Shown in pieces: positions 23,373-30,897 of a stretch of 44,396 nucleotides of DNA; the first letter of the stretch is position 1; each line of letters begins with the position of its first letter. The notes below the pieces were generated by a model. The model saw only the letters and a list, made by a program, of their open reading frames with translations. It made no database searches and had not been told where the DNA came from. This DNA is from an uncultured Porphyromonadaceae bacterium (GTDB lineage: Bacteria > Bacteroidota > Bacteroidia > Bacteroidales > Muribaculaceae): contig UQLO01000026.1 in the NCBI GenBank assembly GCA_900541865.1, positions 1-44,396 on the forward strand, written 5' to 3'. Both the position numbers and the translations under genes were made by a program.

Positions 23373-24317
23373 TTATTTGCCGGCGAATCGCTTGGCAAAC
23401 AAAGAAGCGAACCGACGTCCGAACAGTGCAATCAGTGCGCCGGCTTTGTTTTTGAGCCTTACCCTCGGGTCGATGAGCATTTGGAGCCGCAGCCGGCGGA
23501 TAACGGGCCAGCAGCGGTCGGCACCGGCTGTGTAGCCATTGGCCGTGGAGAGCAGAAACATGTTGTAGTGGGCACTGAATCGCCGCGACTGCGCAGCCCG
23601 CAGCAGCCCTTTGCCGCAGGGACGCATTGCCCGCTCGATGCAGTCGGTGACGTCGAGAGCGTCCAGCCTCCGGGGCGTCCACTTCTGAGTCCGCGAATCG
23701 GAAGTGGTTCTGTAGAAAAAGAGTATGTTTCGGCTTATGGCGACCTTGCGGGAGCGTTCCATAAGGCGCGGAAACAGCTCGAGATCTTCGTAGAATATTC
23801 CTTCCGTGAATAGTCCGGTTTTGAGTATTGTGTCCTTTTTAACCAGATATCCGGTGGCGCTGTTGTTTGTTCCGGCTTTTTGGTACAAGGTGTCCTTCAG
23901 CAAATCCTCGCTCAATACTTGTCTGAACGGAAGATTCGTCTTGAAGCAGGGAATCTGCGTCTGAATTACCTCAGTGATTACAATGTCGGAACCGGGGCAG
24001 TCTTCCAACGCTGAAATAAGTATTTTGAGCGCATCTGGGTGTAGAGTGTCGTCGGAATCGAGAAAAACTATATATTCTCCCTTGCTTTCCTCAATTCCTT
24101 TGTTTCGGGCCGCCGAGGGGCCGTCGTTTGGCTTGTTGACAAGGCGGAAGCGGCTGTCGGCGCGGCTGAACTGCGAGGCGATGTCGGCGCTGGTGTCGGT
24201 GGAGCCGTCGTTCACCATTACCACTTCGAAGTCAGTAAATGTCTGGTCCTGCACGCTCTGCAGGCACTCGTGCAGATACTTCTCCGTGTTGTAGATGGGT
24301 ATTACGACAGATATCAT
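23373..24317 (-). CDS. Family 2 glycosyltransferase
   Basis: A 314-residue GT-A fold enzyme that would add a sugar from a nucleotide-sugar donor to a surface polysaccharide, LPS or protein. It begins MISVVIPIYNTEKYLHECL, has VVMVNDGSTDTS, the PSAARNKGIE segment, the metal/nucleotide-binding DSDD (about 91-94) and a later FYEDLELFPRLM acceptor-region motif. The C-terminal 60 residues are Arg/Lys-rich (FGRRFASLFAKRFAGK) and may sit on the membrane. No other glycan genes are near; it follows folE by 16 bases. Confidence 0.92.
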   Translation of the reverse strand: MISVVIPIYNTEKYLHECLQSVQDQTFTDFEVVMVNDGSTDTSADIASQFSRADSRFRLVNKPNDGPSAARNKGIEESKGEYIVFLDSDDTLHPDALKILISALEDCPGSDIVITEVIQTQIPCFKTNLPFRQVLSEDLLKDTLYQKAGTNNSATGYLVKKDTILKTGLFTEGIFYEDLELFPRLMERSRKVAISRNILFFYRTTSDSRTQKWTPRRLDALDVTDCIERAMRPCGKGLLRAAQSRRFSAHYNMFLLSTANGYTAGADRCWPVIRRLRLQMLIDPRVRLKNKAGALIALFGRRFASLFAKRFAGK

Positions 24318-24333
24318 GGCCGTTGGGGGCAGC

Positions 24334-24915
24334 TTAAAGGCTGGCTAAGAACTCAGCACGGAGGGCCGGGTCCTCTTCGAATACGCCGTTGTACACCAGG
24401 GTCACTGTTGCGGTGTGCTGTTTTTCTACTCCGCGCATCTTCATGCACATATGTTCGCCCGAGCAGCGCACTATTACGCCGCGGGCGCCCAGAGCATCGC
24501 GGAGGGTATCGGCGAGCTGACGCGTGAAGCGCTCCTGGACCTGGAGCCGTCGTGCGAAGACGTTGACCATACGTGCTATCTTGCTCAGACCTACAATCTT
24601 GTCGCCCGGCATATATCCGATGCTTACCTTGCCGAAAAACGGCAGTATATGGTGCTCGCACATGGAATAAAATTCAATGTCGGACACTGTGATGAGGCCT
24701 TTGCCTTCGTTTTCGAATACGGCCTGTTTGAGCACCTCGGCGCCATCCTGCTCATAGCCGGAGGTCAGAAACACGAGAGCCTTGGCAGCCCGCTGCGGAG
24801 TTTTGACCAAGCCTTCGCGCGAAGGGTCTTCACCGAGTTCCTCAATGATGGCCTTGATGTGGGCCGCAATGCGGTCTATGCGCTCCTGTTCGGAGCTGTT
24901 GTTGGTGTCGGTCAT
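24334..24915 (-). CDS. folE: GTP cyclohydrolase I
   Basis: FolE converts GTP to dihydroneopterin triphosphate, the first step of folate/pterin synthesis and a source for queuosine. The 193-residue protein has SMCEHHILPFFGKVSIGY with zinc ligands Cys86 and His89, the third ligand Cys157 in SGEHMCM, and QVQERFTRQLAD. The frame is open for about 95 more codons upstream, but that part is antisense-like shadow of the SPOR gene; the ATG at 24915 overlaps the SPOR stop by four bases and gives the normal FolE length. Confidence 0.96.
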   Translation of the reverse strand: MTDTNNSSEQERIDRIAAHIKAIIEELGEDPSREGLVKTPQRAAKALVFLTSGYEQDGAEVLKQAVFENEGKGLITVSDIEFYSMCEHHILPFFGKVSIGYMPGDKIVGLSKIARMVNVFARRLQVQERFTRQLADTLRDALGARGVIVRCSGEHMCMKMRGVEKQHTATVTLVYNGVFEEDPALRAEFLASL

Positions 24916-25460
24916 TCTGTTATGTTGATTTTCTCCGCCACGATGCGTGCATACGCGGCAACCGAGGGCATGGCTTCGCGAATCTGCGCCAAGGCAGCCT
25001 CTGCCTCGCCACGTCGCCGGAAATCGCCGATGCGCACCTGCCAGTAGGGAGAATTGAAAGTCACGTAGGCCTTCCACTGCGGAAAGGCGTTTTCGAACTG
25101 CACGCGTCGGCTTTCTGCCTGGGAGCGCGCGGTGCCCGGGTTGTTGTCGTCGAACACTTGCACGCGATAGCCGTTGCGTGTTGCCACTATTTCGGGGCGC
25201 CACCCCTCCGACGACTCGGCGGAGGCATCCTGCGGTTGTGCTGTCACGCGCCGGCTGAGCATTTCGGTGAGGCGCTCGGGCTCACATACTGTTATATGGC
25301 CGGAGGCATTGATTCGGTCCACTATGCACACCGTGCTGTCGGCTCGGATTGCCTGAACTATGGTGTCCTGCACCGAGTGGGTGTTGTCGTAGAGCTGTGC
25401 GCCGGCTGCCGGTGCAATCAGACTCAGGCTTAAGCCAAGAAGCAGTGTGTGGATTCTCAT
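24912..25460 (-). CDS. SPOR domain exported protein
   Basis: A 182-residue protein with signal peptide (1-22, ending AAGAQ), a middle region with 'ERLTEMLSRR', and a C-terminal SPOR-like domain (about 100-180): GYRVQVFDDNNPGTAR, then YVTFNSPYWQVRIGDFRRRGEAEAAL. SPOR domains bind glycan strands of septal peptidoglycan lacking stem peptides. A role at the cell wall or division site is therefore likely but not shown. The ATG at 25460 gives the signal peptide. It is translationally coupled to folE by a four-base overlap. Confidence 0.88.
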   Translation of the reverse strand: MRIHTLLLGLSLSLIAPAAGAQLYDNTHSVQDTIVQAIRADSTVCIVDRINASGHITVCEPERLTEMLSRRVTAQPQDASAESSEGWRPEIVATRNGYRVQVFDDNNPGTARSQAESRRVQFENAFPQWKAYVTFNSPYWQVRIGDFRRRGEAEAALAQIREAMPSVAAYARIVAEKINITE

Positions 25461-25504
25461 TGTTGATGATGTTATATGGACCGTGTGGTGTTTTGCAGCA
25501 ATGG

Positions 25505-25542
25505 TCAATGGCAGGCACTCCGCCGGGGAATGCCTGCCTTGA
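25505..25542 (-). terminator. Hairpin between tpiA and the SPOR gene
   Basis: GGCAGGCA (25510-25517) pairs perfectly with TGCCTGCC (25531-25538), extended by TCAA/TTGA with a single bulge. It lies 22 bases after the tpiA stop but lacks a T-run on the minus strand, so it may attenuate or protect the mRNA rather than fully terminate. Confidence 0.5.
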
Positions 25543-25564
25543 CTGTATGAATTGCGACGCTTTT

Positions 25565-26320
25565 TCAGAAAGCGTTAACGATGCCCATGAAGTCCTCGCA
25601 CTTGAGGGAAGCACCGCCGATGAGGCCGCCGTCGACGTCGGGTTTGGCGAAGAGTTCGGCTGCGTTGGAGGGCTTGCAGCTGCCGCCGTAGAGGATGGTG
25701 GTGTCGTCGGCTACGGTCTTGCCGTATTTCTCCTCAACGACTTTGCGGATGAAGGCGTGCATTTCCTCAGCCTGGTCGGAGGTTGCGGTCTTGCCGGTGC
25801 CGATAGCCCATACGGGTTCGTAGGCGAGAATAATCTTGCCGAAGTCTTCGGCGCCGAGGTTGAAGAGGCCTTCTTCGACCTGACGGCGCACTACGTCGAA
25901 GTGGGTGCCGTTGTCGCGCTCTTCGAGCACTTCGCCGATGCAGAAGATGGGCTTGAGGTTGTTGGCAAGGGCGAGAGCAACTTTTGCGCGGAGGGTTTCG
26001 GAAGTTTCGCCGTAGTACTGACGACGTTCGCTGTGGCCGAGAATGACATACTGAGCGCCGGTGGAGGCTACCATGGGAGCGGAAACTTCGCCGGTGTATG
26101 CGCCTTTTTCGTGGTCTGCGCAGTTTTCTGCGCCAAGACCCAGCACATTGGCGTCGATGGCTTCAGCCACGGGCACGAGATGCGTGAAGGGTACACATAT
26201 AATAACACCGCATTTGGGGTTGGCTGCCTTGACGGCGGCATTCACTTCCTTAGCCAGGGCGAGACCCTCCGGAACTGTGGTGTTCATCTTCCAGTTGCCG
26301 GCAACGATATTCTTTCTCAT
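25565..26320 (-). CDS. tpiA: Triosephosphate isomerase
   Basis: TpiA interconverts glyceraldehyde-3-phosphate and dihydroxyacetone phosphate in glycolysis. The 251-residue TIM barrel has NIVAGNWKMN with Lys11, VILGHSERRQ with the catalytic His, AYEPVWAIGTGKTA with the catalytic Glu, and ILYGGSCKPSNA and GGLIGGASL phosphate loops. Length is normal. It heads a leftward group tpiA-SPOR-folE-glycosyltransferase, with a promoter box at 26396-26403. Confidence 0.97.
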   Translation of the reverse strand: MRKNIVAGNWKMNTTVPEGLALAKEVNAAVKAANPKCGVIICVPFTHLVPVAEAIDANVLGLGAENCADHEKGAYTGEVSAPMVASTGAQYVILGHSERRQYYGETSETLRAKVALALANNLKPIFCIGEVLEERDNGTHFDVVRRQVEEGLFNLGAEDFGKIILAYEPVWAIGTGKTATSDQAEEMHAFIRKVVEEKYGKTVADDTTILYGGSCKPSNAAELFAKPDVDGGLIGGASLKCEDFMGIVNAF

Positions 26321-26395
26321 TGTTTGGTTTGTATTTTAATGCTTTTCTGAATCATGGACGGTTCGCGGGGACTGTCCCGCGTCCTTTTCCGGCTG

Positions 26396-26403
26396 CAAAG
26401 TTA
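26396..26403 (-). promoter_or_regulatory. -7 box of the tpiA promoter
   Basis: TAACTTTG on the minus strand, 75 bases upstream of the tpiA ATG, in the short gap after ruvA. Confidence 0.65.
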
Positions 26404-26419
26404 CAAAAAAAATTGCAGT

Positions 26420-27010
26420 TCATAACTTTGACAACGCTTTCTTTATGGCCGGCTCGACTTTCAGGGTAGGTTCGGCCTCGAATATCTCCTTGAGTACCTT
26501 CTGGGAGGCCTTGCGCTCGAAGCCGAGCATGGTGAGTGCGGCCAGTGCTTCTTCATAGTCCGAAACGGCAGGGCTGCCGACTGCTTCCGGGGTGACGTTG
26601 AGGCTGACATCGCCTATTTTGTCTCTGAGGTCCACTATGATGCGCTCGGCGGTCTTTCCGCCTATGCCTTTGATGGCTTTGAGGCGCTTTACGTCGGCCG
26701 ACCCTATTGTGGCGGCCAGGTCATCGCCCTGCAGCGACGACAGGATAAGGGCGGCTGTAGTCGCTCCTACCCCGCTCACTCCGATGAGCGCACGAAAGAG
26801 CTCGCGCTCCCGAGGGTCAGAGAAGCCGTAGAGGGTCCAAGCGTCCTCACGTATTATTTCGTGGACGTACAACTTGGCCTCCGGTGCGTTTTGTATCGCC
26901 GAAAAGGTCGTCAGGGTGATGTTCAGCCGATAGGCGACGCCTCCTCCGGCCTCCAGCACGGCTGCCGCAGGGTTCAGCTCGGCTATGCTGCCGCGTATGT
27001 ATTCTATCAT
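26420..27010 (-). CDS. ruvA: Holliday junction branch-migration protein RuvA
   Basis: RuvA binds four-way DNA junctions and loads the RuvB motor during recombination. The 196-residue protein has the N-terminal OB-fold (MIEYIRGSIAEL, YVHEIIREDAWTLYGF), two helix-hairpin-helix motifs (LIGVSGVGATTA and LKAIKGIGGKTAERI), an acidic-pin region, a flexible linker and the C-terminal domain III (YEEALAALTMLGF) that contacts RuvB. I chose ATG 27010 over the upstream start at 27043. ruvB and ruvC are not in the window. Confidence 0.96.
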   Translation of the reverse strand: MIEYIRGSIAELNPAAAVLEAGGGVAYRLNITLTTFSAIQNAPEAKLYVHEIIREDAWTLYGFSDPRERELFRALIGVSGVGATTAALILSSLQGDDLAATIGSADVKRLKAIKGIGGKTAERIIVDLRDKIGDVSLNVTPEAVGSPAVSDYEEALAALTMLGFERKASQKVLKEIFEAEPTLKVEPAIKKALSKL

Positions 27011-27056
27011 TATGGTGTCGTTTTTGCTTTTGACGGGGCTCACGCGAGCCTTTGTG

Positions 27057-27064
27057 CAAAGTTA
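27057..27064 (-). promoter_or_regulatory. -7 box of the ruvA promoter
   Basis: TAACTTTG on the minus strand, 46 bases upstream of the ruvA ATG; it diverges from the trpS promoter about 65 bases away. Confidence 0.65.
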
Positions 27065-27127
27065 AGCAAAAAGCCGCGCCCGCGCAAATTCATGGCAATA
27101 GTCGTTTTCGCATCCACAAAAAATTAG

Positions 27128-27135
27128 TACTTTTG
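27128..27135 (+). promoter_or_regulatory. -7 box of the trpS operon promoter
   Basis: TACTTTTG matches TAnnTTTG exactly, 20 bases before the trpS ATG. It probably drives the seven-gene run to 34413. Confidence 0.65.
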
Positions 27136-27155
27136 CATCCACAAATAAAACTGAT

Positions 27156-28229
27156 ATGACTCCGAAAAAAGAAATCGTTCTCAGTGGAATTCGCTCCACC
27201 GGTAACCTCCACTTAGGCAATTACTTCGGCGCTCTGCGCAAATTTGTGGCCATTCAGGACGACTACGATTGCAATTTCTTTATTGCCGACCTTCACGCCC
27301 TCACCACTAACCCCGACCCCGCCGAACTCCACGCTAACGTCAAAAATATACTCGCCGAATACCTGGCCGCCGGCCTCGACCCGGAGAAAAGCACTATCTT
27401 CATCCAAAGCGATGTGCCCGAAATTGCCGAAATGTACCTCTTGCTCAATATGCATGTGGGTATCGGCGAGCTTATGCGCACTGCTTCCTTCAAAGACAAG
27501 GCCCGCAAGTGCCTCGGACTCTCCGCTCCGTCGACCGGCGACACCGACGAGGCTTTCGAAAAGGAAATCATAGGCGCCGACACCAACAAGCGCGTCAACG
27601 CCGGTCTGCTCACCTACCCCACTCTGATGGCGGTCGACATCCTCATCCAGAAAGCCACGAAGGTACCCGTCGGCAAAGACCAGCTCCAGCACCTGGAGCT
27701 CACGCGCCGCTTCGCGCGCCGCTTCAACAGCTTCTACGGCGTGGATTTCTTCCCCGAGCCCACCGACTTCGACTTTGGCGGCGCTCCCGTGAAGGTGCCC
27801 GGTCTGGACGGTTCCGGCAAGATGGGCAAGAGCGAAGGCAACTGCATATATCTCATCGACGAGCCCAAGGCACTTCGCAAGAAGGTTATGCGCGCCGTCA
27901 CCGACGAAGGCCCGCAGGCTCCCAACTCGCCCATGTCGCAGCCGGTGGAGAATCTGTTCACTCTGCTGGAACTTACTTCGAAGCCCGAAGTCGTCAAGCA
28001 GTTCCGCGACGCTTATGCCGACTGCTCCATACGCTACGGCGACCTCAAGAAGCAGCTTGCCGAAGATATTCTCACCATCACAAACCCAATCCGCGAGCGA
28101 GTGGCCGACATCATGGCCGATGAGGACTATCTCCGCTCCGTGGTGAAGCGAGGCGCCGAACGTGCCCGCGAGCGTGCCGCAGCCACACTGGCCGAGATGC
28201 GCTCCATTATGGGCATCCGCAAATTTTGA
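27156..28229 (+). CDS. trpS: Tryptophan-tRNA ligase
   Basis: TrpS charges tRNA-Trp. The 357-residue class I synthetase has the HIGH-type signature HLGN (19-22) in GIRSTGNLHLGN, the KMSKS-type motif KMGKS (222-226) in LDGSGKMGKSEGN, and the GKDQLQHLELTR segment. Length is normal for bacteria. It begins a tightly packed operon with rpoN starting only 3 bases after the stop. Confidence 0.97.
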   Translation: MTPKKEIVLSGIRSTGNLHLGNYFGALRKFVAIQDDYDCNFFIADLHALTTNPDPAELHANVKNILAEYLAAGLDPEKSTIFIQSDVPEIAEMYLLLNMHVGIGELMRTASFKDKARKCLGLSAPSTGDTDEAFEKEIIGADTNKRVNAGLLTYPTLMAVDILIQKATKVPVGKDQLQHLELTRRFARRFNSFYGVDFFPEPTDFDFGGAPVKVPGLDGSGKMGKSEGNCIYLIDEPKALRKKVMRAVTDEGPQAPNSPMSQPVENLFTLLELTSKPEVVKQFRDAYADCSIRYGDLKKQLAEDILTITNPIRERVADIMADEDYLRSVVKRGAERARERAAATLAEMRSIMGIRKF

Positions 28230-28232
28230 CCC

Positions 28233-29669
28233 ATGCACAGCGAACGGCTCGAACAGTCTCAGCAGCTCAAGCTCCAGCAACGAATAAATCCCCAGCAGGT
28301 GGCCTTGGGCCGCGTGCTGGAGATGACAGCCACGGAGTTTGAGGAGGCTATTCGCCGTGAGCTCGACGAAAATCCGGCACTGGAGGCCGTTGAGCCTCGG
28401 GAGGCCGTCGCCGACGACTTTCACGAGAGTGCCGACGACCTCCAGCGGGCAGACTACGCCACCGACGAAGATATTCCTTTCTATCGGCAGGATGTGCGCA
28501 ACCACAGCGCCGACGACCCTGTCTACGACGCTGCCGCCCTGGCTGCCGACGACTCGGAGGATATGCTTCCTATTCTGATGGACCGCATTAAAAGCGAGTT
28601 CGACTTTTCGCCCGAGGAAATTCAGGTGGCCGAGTATATCATAGGTAATCTCGACTCCAACGGCTATCTTACCCGCCCGCTGGCTGCCATTGCCGCAGAT
28701 ATGGCTCTCGCAGAGGGGTCAGAACCTTCAGCAGCGACTGTGCGGAAGGTTTTCGACGTTGTGCGCAGTCTCGACCCGCCGGGAATAGGCGCGGTCGATT
28801 TGCGTGACTGTCTGTTGCTTCAGCTCGACCGCCGGCCGCGCTCCGCAGCCGTGGTAACGGCAACTGAGATTATCCGCCATTACTTTGATATTTTCTCCAA
28901 GCGCCACTTCGAGCGCCTTCAGGGCGAACTGGGAATAAGCCGGGCCGACCTCTCGGAGGCTCTCGACATTATCCTGACCCTTAACCCACGTCCGGGAGCC
29001 GCCCTCGGTGGCAGCGCAAGCTCCGACCGGAGCCGCCATATCACCCCCGACTTCCTGCTCGACTACGACGAGGAGACCGACCGCTTCTCGCTCTCGCTGG
29101 GCGGCAATATGCCCGACCTTGCTGTCGAGGAGAGTTTCCGGGCCGACCCCGACGGGGGCCGTGCGGGGACCGCCCGACGCGACGCGGCCGATTATATCCG
29201 GCGCAGACGCGATGCGGCAAACAATTTCATCGCTCTGGCCCACCAGCGGTCGGCAACTCTTTCGGCCATCGCACGCGCTATCGCCTCCATCCAGAAAGAA
29301 TTCTTCGTCTCCGGCGACCAAGCCGACCTTAAGCCGATGATTCTTAAGGATGTGGCTGAGCGAACAGGTTTGGATATTTCTTCGGTGAGCCGTGCGGTCT
29401 CCGGCAAGTATATCCAGACTCCCCATGGAACCTATGCGCTCAAAAGCCTCTTCAACGAGCGGCCCAGCGCCGACAGCGACGCTTCCACACCGGCCATCCT
29501 CAAAAATCTCGGCGAAATTATCGATGCCGAAAACAAACGCGACCCCCTCAGCGACCGAGAGCTCACCGACGCTCTTGCGGCACGAGGGTTCGATATTGCC
29601 CGCCGCACGGTGGCGAAGTACCGCGAGAGACTCGGACATCCTGTTGCCCGTCTACGCAAAGAATTGTGA
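28233..29669 (+). CDS. rpoN: RNA polymerase sigma-54 factor
   Basis: RpoN directs RNA polymerase to -24/-12 promoters, which need an AAA+ activator. The 478-residue protein has the Gln/Leu-rich activator-interacting region I (LEQSQQLKLQQRINPQQ), an acidic region II (about 45-115), the core-binding domain, the helix-turn-helix near VSRAVSGKYIQTPHGTYALK, and the C-terminal RpoN box ARRTVAKYRE (456-465). All diagnostic parts are intact. No sigma-54 activator gene lies in the window. It overlaps almost directly with trpS, so expression is tied to that operon. Confidence 0.97.
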   Translation: MHSERLEQSQQLKLQQRINPQQVALGRVLEMTATEFEEAIRRELDENPALEAVEPREAVADDFHESADDLQRADYATDEDIPFYRQDVRNHSADDPVYDAAALAADDSEDMLPILMDRIKSEFDFSPEEIQVAEYIIGNLDSNGYLTRPLAAIAADMALAEGSEPSAATVRKVFDVVRSLDPPGIGAVDLRDCLLLQLDRRPRSAAVVTATEIIRHYFDIFSKRHFERLQGELGISRADLSEALDIILTLNPRPGAALGGSASSDRSRHITPDFLLDYDEETDRFSLSLGGNMPDLAVEESFRADPDGGRAGTARRDAADYIRRRRDAANNFIALAHQRSATLSAIARAIASIQKEFFVSGDQADLKPMILKDVAERTGLDISSVSRAVSGKYIQTPHGTYALKSLFNERPSADSDASTPAILKNLGEIIDAENKRDPLSDRELTDALAARGFDIARRTVAKYRERLGHPVARLRKEL

Positions 29670-29676
29670 TACGTAA

Positions 29677-30360
29677 ATGACTCAGCCTGACCGCATCCCG
29701 GAAATGGATGCAAATACCGAAGTTAAACGGCGCCCCCGCCGTCCTCACGGCCCTTTGATGCGCATTGCCTCGCTTGTGGGCGATGTTTTTTCGCCCCTGC
29801 TGATGGCAACCTACGCCATGGTGATTGCCCTGTGGCTCACGCCTATGAACAGGCTGCCGTTCAATGTGCGCGCATGGTCGTCGGTGGGTGTGTTTTTCAT
29901 CACTTGCCTGGTGCCGGCGCTCACTGTGCTTTTGCTTCTGCGCTCGGGCCGCATCAGCGATGTCTCTATCTCCGACCGCCGGCAGCGACCTTTCCCTTTT
30001 ATGGTTGGAGTGGTGTGCTATATCATCGCGGCGATTTTCCTGGCTGTGCTCAATGCGCCGCGCTGGCTGGTTTGCTTCTTCATTGCGGCTACTTTGGTGG
30101 CTGTGGTGGAGCTTATCGTGTCGCTGCGCTGGAAAATCAGCGCCCATGCCGGAGCCGCGGGTGGCCTGCTGGGCTTTGTATGGTGGTTGTGTGCGCGCCA
30201 CGCTCTCATAGGCGACCCCTTCATCACATTGAGTGCCACCATCCTTATGGTAGGCGTGGTGTGCTGGGCGAGAATGTTGATGCGCCATCACACTTTCGGC
30301 CAAGTATGCGCCGGAGCCGCCCTGGGCTTCCTTGTTGAATTTCTGATGTTGATATTCTGA
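29677..30360 (+). CDS. PAP2-like membrane protein, possibly catalytically degenerate
   Basis: A 227-residue integral membrane protein with about five or six hydrophobic segments after a basic cytoplasmic start (RRPRRPHG). Segments ISDRRQRPFPF, KISAHAGAAGG and ARMLMRHHTFGQV sit in the places of the three PAP2 phosphatase motifs (KxxxxxxRP, PSGH, SRxxxxxHxxxD). The second reads SAHA and the third lacks the usual final Asp, so activity is uncertain. PAP2 proteins act on lipid phosphates such as undecaprenyl pyrophosphate. It lies 7 bases after rpoN. Confidence 0.7.
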   Translation: MTQPDRIPEMDANTEVKRRPRRPHGPLMRIASLVGDVFSPLLMATYAMVIALWLTPMNRLPFNVRAWSSVGVFFITCLVPALTVLLLLRSGRISDVSISDRRQRPFPFMVGVVCYIIAAIFLAVLNAPRWLVCFFIAATLVAVVELIVSLRWKISAHAGAAGGLLGFVWWLCARHALIGDPFITLSATILMVGVVCWARMLMRHHTFGQVCAGAALGFLVEFLMLIF

Positions 30361-30385
30361 TTAACCTTTTTAAGATATTTTCCTT

Positions 30386-30883
30386 ATGGTCAGCATAATA
30401 ATGGGCAGCACCTCCGACCTTCCGGTCGTGCGTAAGGCTGCCGACTTTCTTGAACAGCTTGAGGTACCCTTCGAGATGCACGCTCTGAGCGCTCACCGCA
30501 CTCCTGCCGCCGTCGAAGACTTTGCCCGCAAGGCAGCCTCGCGTGGCGTCAAGGTCATCATCGCCGCTGCAGGCATGAGCGCCGCTCTGCCCGGCGTTAT
30601 TGCCGCCCAGACTGCCCTGCCTGTCATCGGCCTGCCTATTTCGGCCACTCTTCAGGGTATGGACGCCCTGCTCTCAACGGTCATGATGCCCCCGGCCATT
30701 CCGGTGGCCTCGGTAGGCATCGATGCAGCTCTCAATGCCGGTGTGCTGGCTGTGCGTATCCTGGCGCTGTCCGATACGGCCCTTGCCGAACGCTATGCGG
30801 CCTACTGCGCCTCACTGGAGGACAAGGTGAAGGTGGCCGACGCCGCACTGGGCGCCATCGAGGATTATAAATTCAAGGTTTGA
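30386..30883 (+). CDS. purE: 5-(carboxyamino)imidazole ribonucleotide mutase
   Basis: PurE rearranges N5-CAIR to CAIR in purine synthesis. The 165-residue protein has IIMGSTSDLPVV, LSAHRTP with the conserved Ser/His/Arg, and AAAGMSAALPGVIAAQT, where the catalytic-loop His of GAAHLPG is replaced by Ala, a form I recall from Bacteroidota PurE proteins. Length is typical. It sits 25 bases after the PAP2 gene and 14 bases before ispG. Confidence 0.94.
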   Translation: MVSIIMGSTSDLPVVRKAADFLEQLEVPFEMHALSAHRTPAAVEDFARKAASRGVKVIIAAAGMSAALPGVIAAQTALPVIGLPISATLQGMDALLSTVMMPPAIPVASVGIDAALNAGVLAVRILALSDTALAERYAAYCASLEDKVKVADAALGAIEDYKFKV

Positions 30884-30897
30884 ACCGCCCCGAAAGT

